A DNA stretch of 35,509 bases from Streptomyces actinomycinicus (GTDB lineage: Bacteria; Actinomycetota; Actinomycetes; Streptomycetales; Streptomycetaceae), in NCBI RefSeq assembly GCF_016741775.1, contig NZ_JAERRK010000036.1:1-35509 (forward strand). Reading direction: 5' to 3'. Positions 9,088-17,349 of this stretch are shown here, piece after piece; position 1 is the stretch's first letter, and each line of letters starts with the position of its first letter. Under the pieces are notes generated by a model that was given only the letters and a program-made list of their open reading frames with translations, was not told the origin of the DNA and searched no databases. The translations under genes were made by a program, and so were the position numbers.

Positions 9088-9558
9088 GCCAAAGCCCGCA
9101 TCATCGTGAACGGTGTTCGCATTGCAGCGACAACCCTTGCCAGTGGCACAGCACACCTCTGCTCCTCCATACCTGTATTTGGATGTCATTCACCTGCTGA
9201 CCGGAAAAGTCAGTGGTGGGCGACCGCAGTGCCGCGCGGCATGAGCGAAGCGGACGCACAGTCGTCCCTCACCGCACATGTGGCGGTGAGGCGGTCACGC
9301 CCCGGCACCGTAGCTCCGCGTCCGACGTCCGCGGCGCATGCTGTGACCCGGGAAAGAAGCGGGAGTTGAGTATTTGTCACCGCGGTACGTACTTCCGCTT
9401 GCCAGACGGTCGCCCGGTCGAGCACACCTTCGGTTCTGCGGTTAAGTAAGACGCCGCGTGAAACAGGAGCGGATCCGCGAAACCCGTCATTGCACGGGAA
9501 AAGAAAGAATCCCGCCTCCTGATTGTGCAGAACTTCGAAGGACGACGGGGGCGAACGC
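9088..9558. promoter_or_regulatory. Divergent intergenic region between gene A and the MMPL gene
   Basis: A 471-bp gap that should hold both promoters. Its most distinct element is the hairpin at 9267-9291. The stretch 9365-9465 is richer in A/T than its surroundings (it includes GGTTAAGTAAGACG), as expected for a promoter region of the plus-strand gene. I do not see a confident -35/-10 pair or another coding region. Confidence 0.4.
9267..9291. promoter_or_regulatory. Near-palindromic hairpin, 9-bp arms
   Basis: CCTCACCGC at 9267-9275 pairs with GCGGTGAGG at 9283-9291 around a 7-base centre (ACATGTG). It lies about 180 bp upstream of gene A and 270 bp upstream of the MMPL gene. The position suits an operator in a divergent promoter, though a leader hairpin is also possible. 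Confidence 0.5.
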
Positions 9559-11763
9559 ATGTCAGGTCATCGCCGTGCACGCACGGTCCGGGGCGGCTTC
9601 CGGTGGGTTGCCCATCTGGTGAACGAGCGTCCTGGGATCGTCCTCACGGCCACAGCCCTGTTACTGGGGATGGCCGGCTTCCTCGGTCACGGTGTCGCCG
9701 TCCACCTGCGCAACGGCGGGGACGAGGACCCGGGTTCCGAATCCTCGTACGCCACCCGCATCCTGGACCGGGACTTCCCCGGCGGCCGTCCCGACCTGAT
9801 CCTCCTGGCCGGCACCCGGAACGGCGTGGACCGGCCTCTCGCCGCACGGCAGGGGCGCGCCCTGGCCGCCCGGCTCGTCAAGGAGCACGGCGTCGCGGGT
9901 GTCGCCTCCTACTGGACGACCCGTTCGCCCGCACTGCGCTCGCGCGACGGGCGGTACGCGCTGATCACGGCCCGGCTGAGCGGTGACACGAGAGCCGTGC
10001 AGCGAGCCGTGGACCGGATCGCGCCGCGCTACCGGGGAACCCGGGGTGCCCTGCGCATGCGCATCGGTGGCGCTGCGGCGGTCCGGCGCGAGGCGCAGAC
10101 CATGGTCACCGAGGACCTGACCCGCGCCGAGGCCATGTCCGTTCCCGCCACCCTGCTGATCCTGGTGTTCGTCTTCGGCAGCGTGGCCGCCGCCCTGCTG
10201 CCGGTCTGCGTCGGCATGGTCGCCATCGTGGGATCGCAGGCGGTGCTGCGCGCACTGGCCGCCGCGACCGACATCTCGCTGTTCGCCCTCAACCTCACGA
10301 CGGCGCTGGGTCTCGGGCTGGCCGTCGACTACGCACTCCTGATCGTCCGCCGCTACCGGGAGGAACTCACCGGCGGAGCCGACCGCTGCGCCGCCATCGG
10401 CACCACCTTGGACACCGCGGGCCGGACGGTGCTGTTCTCCTCCGTCACGGTGGCGCTGTCCCTCGCGACGATGCTGGTGTTCCCCCACCGCTTTCTGCGC
10501 TCGATGGCCTACGCCGGCATCAGCGTGGTGGTGCTGTCCGCGGGCGCGGCCCTCGTCGTCCTCCCGGCCCTGCTCCGCCTGATGGGACCGCGCATCGACG
10601 CCTGGGACGTCCGGACGCTGATACGTCCCCGGCGCCGTGCGGGGCGGCACGCGGCTCCCCGGTACGGTGCGGGGTGGGTCCGGGTCACCGGCACGGTGAT
10701 GCGGCGGGCACCGCTCTTCACCGTCGGCACCACCGGCCTCCTGCTGCTGCTCGGGCTGCCGTTCCTGAACGTGCGCTTCGGGCATCCGGACGACCGCCAG
10801 CTCCCCGCCGGCGCCGAGGCCCGTGTCGTACAGCAGCACATCCGCGAGGGCTTCAGCACGGGCGGCGGGGCGGGCCCGGAGATCCTGGTCCGCGGTGCCA
10901 CGTCCGCCGGGCTGGCCCCGTACGCCGCTCGGTTGTCCCGGCTGTCGGGGGCCGAGCGCGTCGACGGACCGACCGGCACCTACACGGCGGGCGCCCGGAC
11001 GGGGCCGCCGGACCCGACGCGGGCCCGGACCGGCGACTCCTGGCTCTCCGTGGTCACCCGCGCCGACGCCACGCCTGCCGCGGCCGAACGCCTGGTCCGC
11101 TCCGTGCGGGACGTCGAGGTGCCCTTCCGCACGTACGTCACCGGGCCGACCGCCGAGTCGCTGGACAGCCGCGCCGCCGTGCTGGCCCGGCTTCCCGTGG
11201 CGGGCGTACTGGTCACCGCGGCCACCCTGTCGCTGCTCCTGCTGCTCACCGGCAGCTACCTGGTGCCGCTGCAGGCCCTGGTGCTCAACGCGCTCAGTCT
11301 GACGGCGATGTTCGGAACCCTCGTGTGGGTCTTCCAGGAAGGGCACATGGCCGGTCTGCTCGGCTTCACCCCGACCGGGGTGATCGAGACGACACTGCCC
11401 GTGCTCATGGCCTTCCTTGCCTTCGGACTGTCCATGGACTACGGGGTGTTCCTCCTCTCCCGCGTGCGAGAGGAAGTGCTCCGGGCGGGCGACCACCGGA
11501 CGGGCGTGGTCGAGGGGATGCGGAGAACAGGAGGGATCATCACCGCGGCCGTGCTGATCCTCGCCGTCGTGTTGCTGAGCGTGGCCACCTCGCGGACGGT
11601 GGGCGCGAAGATGCTGGGCACGGGGGTTGCCGTCGCCGTCCTGGCGGACGCCTTCGTCGTGCGGGCCCTGCTGGTGCCGGCGGTGCTGGCGCTCACCGGC
11701 CGGGCCGCCTGGCTGGGGCCGGCCCGGCTCGGGCGGGTCCCGCAACGGGAGCCATGCAGGTAA
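9559..11763 (+). CDS. MMPL/RND-family transporter (734 aa)
   Basis: An integral membrane transporter of the MMPL branch of the RND superfamily, the family of mycobacterial lipid exporters and of Streptomyces ActII-3-like exporters. One TM helix (about 18-40) precedes an outer loop. TM bundles follow at about 195-350, with the family motif GLAVDYALLIVRRYREE, and about 550-710, with SMDYGVFLLSRVREE. The paired Asp-Tyr motifs are the usual proton-relay positions. I placed the start at ATG 9559 with GGGGG 7 bases upstream; an ATG at 9523 lacks one. The cargo is probably a lipid or other hydrophobic metabolite but cannot be read here. The PucR-type gene downstream is a possible regulator. Confidence 0.92.
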   Translation: MSGHRRARTVRGGFRWVAHLVNERPGIVLTATALLLGMAGFLGHGVAVHLRNGGDEDPGSESSYATRILDRDFPGGRPDLILLAGTRNGVDRPLAARQGRALAARLVKEHGVAGVASYWTTRSPALRSRDGRYALITARLSGDTRAVQRAVDRIAPRYRGTRGALRMRIGGAAAVRREAQTMVTEDLTRAEAMSVPATLLILVFVFGSVAAALLPVCVGMVAIVGSQAVLRALAAATDISLFALNLTTALGLGLAVDYALLIVRRYREELTGGADRCAAIGTTLDTAGRTVLFSSVTVALSLATMLVFPHRFLRSMAYAGISVVVLSAGAALVVLPALLRLMGPRIDAWDVRTLIRPRRRAGRHAAPRYGAGWVRVTGTVMRRAPLFTVGTTGLLLLLGLPFLNVRFGHPDDRQLPAGAEARVVQQHIREGFSTGGGAGPEILVRGATSAGLAPYAARLSRLSGAERVDGPTGTYTAGARTGPPDPTRARTGDSWLSVVTRADATPAAAERLVRSVRDVEVPFRTYVTGPTAESLDSRAAVLARLPVAGVLVTAATLSLLLLLTGSYLVPLQALVLNALSLTAMFGTLVWVFQEGHMAGLLGFTPTGVIETTLPVLMAFLAFGLSMDYGVFLLSRVREEVLRAGDHRTGVVEGMRRTGGIITAAVLILAVVLLSVATSRTVGAKMLGTGVAVAVLADAFVVRALLVPAVLALTGRAAWLGPARLGRVPQREPCR

Positions 11764-11829
11764 ACAAGAGGCAAAGAGGCGGGCTCCGGGGGCGACGTAC
11801 GGCTCGTTACCCGCATGGATGCCCGTGAT

Positions 11830-11854
11830 CTCGGTGCCGACGGCCGGCACCGAG
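11830..11854 (+). terminator. Hairpin after the MMPL gene
   Basis: CTCGGTGCC (11830-11838) and GGCACCGAG (11846-11854) form a perfect 9-bp stem with a 7-base loop, 67 bp after the MMPL stop codon. There is no U-tract, as is usual for streptomycete terminators. It probably separates the MMPL and PucR transcripts. Confidence 0.55.
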
Positions 11855-11986
11855 GACACGGGCCGGCGCCCCCCTCGTGGCGGCACACGGGCGCAGGGAG
11901 CGGATGCGCCGGAGAACAGCGGCCCGACGGAGTTCGTCACTCCTCTCCCCCCAACGGCTGACCAGACATGGAAGGACCATCAACCC

Positions 11987-13297
11987 ATGTACGTCAGGAG
12001 GGTCAACTCCCACACTCCGGCGATCGAGACCCCGAGGCATTTCCTCCCCGGCGAACTGGTGCTCTCGATGGAGAAGGAGCTGCCCTCGCTCGCCGAGGAG
12101 ACCGTCCGCGCCGTGCGCGCCCGGATACCGGCGCTCGTACCCGCCCTGGAGGACCCCTGCAGAGCGCAGATACAGGCAGGCGTGGAGCGGGCACTGCGGG
12201 AGTTCCTGAACCGGCTCTCGGGGGGACCGGCGCGGCTGGGGGAGGAGACGGCGGACGACTGCCGGGAGCTGGGCAGGAACGAGATGCGCAGGGGAGGAAA
12301 CCTGGAGGCCCTGCAGGCCGCGTTCCGGCTGGCGGCCAGGCTCGCCTGGCGCCGGTGCATCGACACCGGCAGCCGCATGGGCATCGAACCGGGCCTGTTG
12401 TACCCGGTGGCGGAAAGCCTGTTCGCCTACATCGACGAACTCGCCGCGCACTGCGCGGAGGGCTTTTCCCAGGCTCAGTTGCACGCGGCCGGCGAACTGA
12501 GGCTGAGACGGCAACGCCTCCTGCAGATACTCACCGCAGACACGCCCGCACCCCTGCAGACGGTGACCGAACTGGCGCTCGCCGCCGCCTGGAGGCTGCC
12601 ACAGACCGTTCAGGTGGTGGCATTCTCGCCGGCCAGGCACGGGCGGCGTACGGCGGCCCCGGCGCCGGTGCTCGAGAGCGTCGACGCGCTGGCCGACTTC
12701 AGCGGGCCCGATCCGCTGCTGCTGATACCGGAGCCGGGCCCCCAGCACCGCCCGGCCCTGGAGAAGTACCTGGACGGACGGGCGGCCGTGGTGGGGCCGC
12801 CGGTGGCGCTGGAGCACGCGGCGGTGTCGCTGCGCTGGGCGCGCAGACTGCTGGCGTTGGGGGCCCGCGGGCTGGGCGGTACGGACACCGTCATGTACTG
12901 CGCCGACAACCTCATGCCGCTGATGCTGCTTCAGGACGAGGTCCTCATCCGCACGCTGACGGCACGGCGGCTCGCGCCGCTCGCGCACCTGACACCGAAA
13001 CAGCACGAACGCGTCACCCGCACCCTGCTGGCCTGGCTGCAGTGCTCGGGCAACACCATCGAGGCCGCACGGAAGATCAGCGTGCATCCGCAGACCGTGC
13101 GCTACCGGCTGCGTCAGATCGAGGACCTGTTCGGGTCGGCGCTGCGTGACCCGGACGTCCGCTTCGAGCTGGAAGTCGTGCTACGGGCGCAGGAACTGTT
13201 CGCCGCGATGGAGGCGCGGCGCAGACGCGGCACCCCGCGGGCCGCCCGTCCGCGCACCGCGAGCAGGTACCAGATGCGCGACCAGTCCCGCCCATAG
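11987..13297 (+). CDS. PucR/CdaR-type transcriptional regulator (436 aa)
   Basis: A cytoplasmic regulator. Its C-terminal 70 residues carry the PucR-type HTH: RTLLAWLQCSGNTIEAARK, then HPQTVRYRLRQIEDLFG. The N-terminal half (about 20-170, all-helical, ELPSLAEETVRAVRARIPAL) resembles the RsbRD-N-like domain often found in actinobacterial PucR-type proteins, and the middle is a GGDEF-like linker region. GAAGGA lies 10 bases before ATG 11987. The frame is open much further upstream, but that part overlaps the MMPL gene and has no protein-like features. It may control the upstream MMPL gene (inferred from position only). Its stop lies 2 bp from that of the convergent sulfurtransferase. Confidence 0.85.
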   Translation: MYVRRVNSHTPAIETPRHFLPGELVLSMEKELPSLAEETVRAVRARIPALVPALEDPCRAQIQAGVERALREFLNRLSGGPARLGEETADDCRELGRNEMRRGGNLEALQAAFRLAARLAWRRCIDTGSRMGIEPGLLYPVAESLFAYIDELAAHCAEGFSQAQLHAAGELRLRRQRLLQILTADTPAPLQTVTELALAAAWRLPQTVQVVAFSPARHGRRTAAPAPVLESVDALADFSGPDPLLLIPEPGPQHRPALEKYLDGRAAVVGPPVALEHAAVSLRWARRLLALGARGLGGTDTVMYCADNLMPLMLLQDEVLIRTLTARRLAPLAHLTPKQHERVTRTLLAWLQCSGNTIEAARKISVHPQTVRYRLRQIEDLFGSALRDPDVRFELEVVLRAQELFAAMEARRRRGTPRAARPRTASRYQMRDQSRP

Positions 13298-13299
13298 CG

Positions 13300-14136
13300 T
13301 CAGCACGGCCGGAAACCGGTCGCCACGGGGCGTGTCGGGTCGGCACTCCAGTCGCTCCAGGAACCCACGTACAGCCCCGACGGGATACCGGCTCGTTCGA
13401 GGGCCAGGACCTGCTGGGAGGCGCGGACACCGGATCCGCAGTACGTGGCCACCTCGGGAGCCGTCTCGGCACCCAGCGAAGCGAAGCGGTCACGCAGCGC
13501 CGAAGCGGTCAGGAACCGGCCCTTCTCGTCGACATTCTGCGCCGCGGGTGCGCTGACGGCGCCCGGGATGTGCCCGCCCATGGCGTCGTACGGCTCGAAG
13601 TCACCCCGGTACCGCTCCGGTGCGCGGGCGTCCAGGAGCAGACCGGCGCGGGCCACCACGGCCGCCTGGTCCGCGTCCAGCACCCTCATCGCGCCGGGAC
13701 GGACGATGAAGTCGCCCGGACCCCAGGCCGGCTCGGGCTCGGGTACGACGAGGTGTCCGGCCACGCTCCAGTTGAGCATGCCGCCGTCGAGCACCCGCAC
13801 GTTGCCGTGTCCCGCCCAGCGCAGCATCCACCAGGCGCGCGCCGCCGCGATCATCGCCGCGTTCCCTGCGTCGTACACCACGACGGGGCGATCCATCGAG
13901 ACGCCTGCGCGGCGCATTGTCTCCTCGAAACCACACGGCGACGGAAGCGGATGCCGGCCGCCCAGTCCAGCCGGACCGGCCAGTTCGGTCTCGAGGTCGA
14001 CCACGTAGGCCCCGGGGATGTGACCCCTGGAATTGCCGGGCGGGTCCTCACGGACCCAGCGCACCTCCACCAGCGTCGGCGGAGCTGGTCCCCGGAGCTC
14101 CTCCGAGAGCTCCAATACATCGATCACAGGGTCCAT
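13300..14136 (-). CDS. Sulfurtransferase, two rhodanese domains (thiosulfate or 3-mercaptopyruvate type, 278 aa)
   Basis: A cytoplasmic enzyme that moves sulfane sulfur from thiosulfate or 3-mercaptopyruvate to an acceptor. The inactive N-terminal rhodanese domain covers about 5-135 (RGHIPGAYVVDLE; VVVYDAGNAAMIAAARAWW). The catalytic C-terminal domain covers about 150-275 with LLDARAPERYRGD, GGHIPGAVSAPA and the active-site loop TYCGSGVRA (C233). The loop CGSGV is closer to the mercaptopyruvate than to the classic rhodanese type, so the substrate is left open. ATG 14136 fits the family length; the open frame continues upstream without similarity. It lies downstream of a LAL regulator on the same strand, with its own palindrome at 14178-14189. 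Confidence 0.93.
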   Translation of the reverse strand: MDPVIDVLELSEELRGPAPPTLVEVRWVREDPPGNSRGHIPGAYVVDLETELAGPAGLGGRHPLPSPCGFEETMRRAGVSMDRPVVVYDAGNAAMIAAARAWWMLRWAGHGNVRVLDGGMLNWSVAGHLVVPEPEPAWGPGDFIVRPGAMRVLDADQAAVVARAGLLLDARAPERYRGDFEPYDAMGGHIPGAVSAPAAQNVDEKGRFLTASALRDRFASLGAETAPEVATYCGSGVRASQQVLALERAGIPSGLYVGSWSDWSADPTRPVATGFRPC

Positions 14137-14177
14137 GAATTCCACGGTAGTTTCACCATCACTAGGGCGCAAGGTTC

Positions 14178-14189
14178 GCTCAATTGAGC
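14178..14189. promoter_or_regulatory. 12-bp perfect palindrome upstream of the sulfurtransferase
   Basis: GCTCAATTGAGC is a perfect palindrome 42-53 bp upstream of the sulfurtransferase start. It is A/T-rich at its centre and lies in the 101-bp gap after the LAL gene. The position suits an operator over a promoter. No regulator can be assigned from the sequence. Confidence 0.45.
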
Positions 14190-14237
14190 CGGAACAGTGA
14201 TTCGCGTGAGCGGTGCGAAGTTGCGGCCACGATGCAG

Positions 14238-17168
14238 TCACCTTTCATTCACCGGTGTCCGGGGCTCACGGCTCTTCCTGTCGAGCGCACCTCGGACCGC
14301 GTCACGCGATTTCACGCCCAGCTTGGTCAATGTATGGGCCACGTGGTGTTCGACGGTGCGCGGTGAAAGGAAGAGCGCCTGGGCGATCTCCTTGTTGCTG
14401 GCGCCGCGCGCCAAGAGCTGGGCGACCTCGTGCTCGCGGGGGGAGAGGGCGTCCCCGTAGCCGGGGCGCCCGCGTGCCGAAGGCCGGCTCAGTCCCAGGG
14501 CCCGCAGCCGCTCCTGGCAGCGGGCGGCGTCGAAGGCGGCGCCGAGCCGTGCGTACAGATCGGCCGCCGCGGTGAGCCCGGAAGCCGCTCGGCCGGGATC
14601 CGTCCCGGTCAGCACGTGTGCGGTGGACTCGACGGCGCCCGCCTCCTCGTACGGCCGGCCGATGGACCGGTAGATCGCGGCGGCCTGGTCGAAGTGCTCG
14701 GCGGCCGCGGCCGGATCGGCTTCACGCCGGAGGATTCCCCGGCACAGGTGCAGCTCGGCCACGGCCGCGGGTGCGTCCCGCCCCGCCAGTCCCCGTTCCA
14801 TCTCGTCGGTCAGTTCGACGGCCTCGCGATGACGGCCGCACGTGACAGCGGCCTCCACCGATACGGGCAGCAGGTTGACCGCCCACACCCAGGCCTGTTT
14901 CTGTCGTACGACATGCCGAGCCGAAGCGGTCACCGACCACGCGGCCTCGGCGTCACCGTCGGTGAGTCTGGCCCGGGCCAGTCCCGTCAACGTGATGCAC
15001 ATGTAGACACCGCCACGCTTGCTCCAGCTCTCCGCCACGGAGGTGAATTCCTCCGTGGCCCTGGCCAGCTGTCCACGCGCAGCCGCCAGTCGGCCGCAGA
15101 CCAGAGCCCGCTGCGTTTCCAGGAAAGGCATGTCCGGAAATTCCGTGCGCAGCGCCGAATATTTCTCTTCGAGGCCCGCCCATTCTCCGGCCAGGTAGGC
15201 GTGTACCAAAAGGGTGCTGCGGGAGTAGCAGTCGAGAAGCAGGCTCCCCACCCGCCGAGCGAGTCTCCCGCAGTCCCCGAGCAGCGCTGCGGCCCGCTCG
15301 TCGTGCCCCACCAGCAGCGCCCCCTCGGCAGCGTTGTACAGGGCCCGGGCCGTCTGCCGGACGACCTCCAGGTCGTCGTCATCCCGGGGCAGCGCGTCCA
15401 GGCGCTGCCATACCTCCGGGTCACCCAGGTACGCATCCAGGGAGATCCTGCTCGCGTGCACCGCCGCCCGGGCGCCTCGGCTCCCGCTCACCGCCATGAT
15501 CCGCTCGGCCCGCTCCAGCCAGGCCAGGGCCTCGGCGACGGGCTCGTCCCCCTCGCGCACGGCCAGCGCCGCCATGGCGCGGGCCGCCAGCTCCGGCCGC
15601 TGCTGCTCCAGCTCCGTGACGGCCTGCTCCACCTCGTGGAGGCCGTAGGGGTCGGTGGCCTGGTTGTACATGAGCAGGCCCAGATTCAGGCGGATCTCGC
15701 CGCGCGTGGCAGGGTGCAGCTGGGGGTCGGCCACTATCTGCCGCAACGCCGTCACCGTCGCCGCGTAGTCGACGCTGTTGACCGCGATACGGCTGAGATC
15801 CAGGGCCGCGCGCGAGCGGAGCTGGGGGTCCAGGCTCCGTTCGGCGAGCATCTCCCGCAGTATGCCGGCTGCCGTGCCTTCGTCACCGAGGGCAATGGCC
15901 TGGTCCGAAGCCGCGTGCGCCTGCTCGAGCCAGGCCTGGCGGTCGCCGAGCGCCCGTGTGTGGTGCGCGATCTCGACCAGCGGGGGAATGTTCTGCGCCC
16001 AGAGCGCCTTGATGGCCCTTCGGTGCAGCTCCAGCCGGCGCGGGCCCACCGTCCCCCGGTAGACCGCCTGCTGGTCCAACGCGTGCCGGAAGCCGTAGAG
16101 CGTGGGGGAGGACTCGATCAGCACCGCCGACCGCAGGCTCTCCAGCAGTCCCTGTGTTCCCTTCTCGGGATCCAGGTCGGCCACCTCGGCGAGCAGAGCC
16201 TCCGGGGCCGGCACCGCCAGCACGGCCGCGGCCTGGACCACCGCCATCCCGGCTTCCGAGAGCCCCGCGACGCGCTCCGACACGGCCTCCCGCAGCCCGC
16301 GCGGCACCTCCGAACTCTCCAGCCCGGCCACATCGTCGTCGTCGCTCGGTGCGCCGTTGAACAGGGCGCTGGACCGCCCACGCTCGTACAGCGTGATGAG
16401 ATCCTCCTCGGCGACCAACGGCAACCCGGCGCTGCGTTCGAAGAGCACACGGACCAGACGAGGCGTGGCCCGTGGACCGAGTGCCGCGGTGGCCATCTGC
16501 TGCATGTCGCTCTCGGTGAGCGGCTTCAGCTGGATCTCCGCCCCACTGATCCCGGGAGGCCGCCGGTAGGCCGTCCCCAGGACGGGTACACCCCGGCGGC
16601 GCTTGTCCCGCCGGTAGGTGAGCACCAGGGCCAGTCCGTTCGGCGGGTCACGGGCGAGCATCAGAAGGAGGTCGCGGGTGGCCTCGTCCGCCCACTGCAG
16701 GTCTTCCACCATCAGCGTCACGGGGCCGGCGGCCTCCAGGAGCGCACGTACCGCCTGCATGCACCAGACCCGCTCGGTGCGAGGGTCCGCCGCGCCGGCA
16801 CTCGGCATGGGCAGGTGCCCTGTCAGCTCGGGCAGGAGGGGCAGCAGCTCACCGGTGACCGGGTTCAGCTCGTCCGGCGGGGGCAGCCAGTCGCCGGTGC
16901 GTCGCAGTGCGTCCAGGACCGGTCCGAAGGGAAACGGGGCACGCAGAGGGTGGCACGCCGTCATCAGGGTCCGACTCCCCCGGGCGGCCTCGGCCGCTGC
17001 CGTCTCCCGCAGCAGTCGGGACTTCCCGATCCCCGCCTCGCCCTCGACCATGATCACGGCGGGCCTGCGGCGCAGCGCGCCGCCGAGGATCTCCAACTCG
17101 GGGCCTCGTCCCACGAAGAGGAATCCACTGCCAGGAACAGCAGCTTCGTCACTGAGAGGCCACATCAT
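14238..17168 (-). CDS. Large ATP-binding LuxR-family (LAL) regulator 1 (976 aa)
   Basis: A cytoplasmic regulator of the LAL type. The N-terminal AAA-like ATPase has Walker A GEAGIGKS at 43-50 and a Walker B region VTLMVEDLQWADEAT near 140. A long helical, TPR-like middle follows, and the last 65 residues are a LuxR HTH (LSPREHEVAQLLARGASNKE, then SPRTVEHHVAHTLTKLGVKS). Such proteins usually activate target operons on binding ATP and an inducer. The start at ATG 17168 (tandem ATGATG) has AGGG 5 bases upstream; the frame is open further but runs into the divergent gene. It is a clear paralog of the divergent gene at 17350-20244, with the same domain order, nearly the same length and many shared motifs. 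The target is unknown. Confidence 0.93.
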   Translation of the reverse strand: MMWPLSDEAAVPGSGFLFVGRGPELEILGGALRRRPAVIMVEGEAGIGKSRLLRETAAAEAARGSRTLMTACHPLRAPFPFGPVLDALRRTGDWLPPPDELNPVTGELLPLLPELTGHLPMPSAGAADPRTERVWCMQAVRALLEAAGPVTLMVEDLQWADEATRDLLLMLARDPPNGLALVLTYRRDKRRRGVPVLGTAYRRPPGISGAEIQLKPLTESDMQQMATAALGPRATPRLVRVLFERSAGLPLVAEEDLITLYERGRSSALFNGAPSDDDDVAGLESSEVPRGLREAVSERVAGLSEAGMAVVQAAAVLAVPAPEALLAEVADLDPEKGTQGLLESLRSAVLIESSPTLYGFRHALDQQAVYRGTVGPRRLELHRRAIKALWAQNIPPLVEIAHHTRALGDRQAWLEQAHAASDQAIALGDEGTAAGILREMLAERSLDPQLRSRAALDLSRIAVNSVDYAATVTALRQIVADPQLHPATRGEIRLNLGLLMYNQATDPYGLHEVEQAVTELEQQRPELAARAMAALAVREGDEPVAEALAWLERAERIMAVSGSRGARAAVHASRISLDAYLGDPEVWQRLDALPRDDDDLEVVRQTARALYNAAEGALLVGHDERAAALLGDCGRLARRVGSLLLDCYSRSTLLVHAYLAGEWAGLEEKYSALRTEFPDMPFLETQRALVCGRLAAARGQLARATEEFTSVAESWSKRGGVYMCITLTGLARARLTDGDAEAAWSVTASARHVVRQKQAWVWAVNLLPVSVEAAVTCGRHREAVELTDEMERGLAGRDAPAAVAELHLCRGILRREADPAAAAEHFDQAAAIYRSIGRPYEEAGAVESTAHVLTGTDPGRAASGLTAAADLYARLGAAFDAARCQERLRALGLSRPSARGRPGYGDALSPREHEVAQLLARGASNKEIAQALFLSPRTVEHHVAHTLTKLGVKSRDAVRGALDRKSREPRTPVNER

Positions 17169-17349
17169 GGCGCCCTGCCGTTCTCGCCGCCTCGCGGTAG
17201 CTCGGACCAACGCAACGCTTCGCCGGATCCCGGCGGAGCCACTCCACGCTATCTCCGCTCGCGAGCCCGGGCAAAGCAACCGCCGAGGGTCCGGTCTAGC
17301 ATGGAACGAGGGTTCGCAACCCACGAGCTGACGCGAGTGAGGCCTGCCC
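17169..17349. promoter_or_regulatory. Divergent promoter region between two LAL genes
   Basis: This 181-bp region must drive both LAL paralogs. On the plus strand TAGCAT at 17298-17303 is a plausible -10 element, about 45 bp before the plus-strand start. I cannot pick a matching -35 with confidence. Cross-regulation by the two products is possible (inference). Confidence 0.4.

Noticed and set aside
9661..11940. A 759-codon minus-strand frame opposite the MMPL gene
   Set aside because: His/Arg/Gly-rich and without TM or fold features; the plus strand encodes a full transporter.
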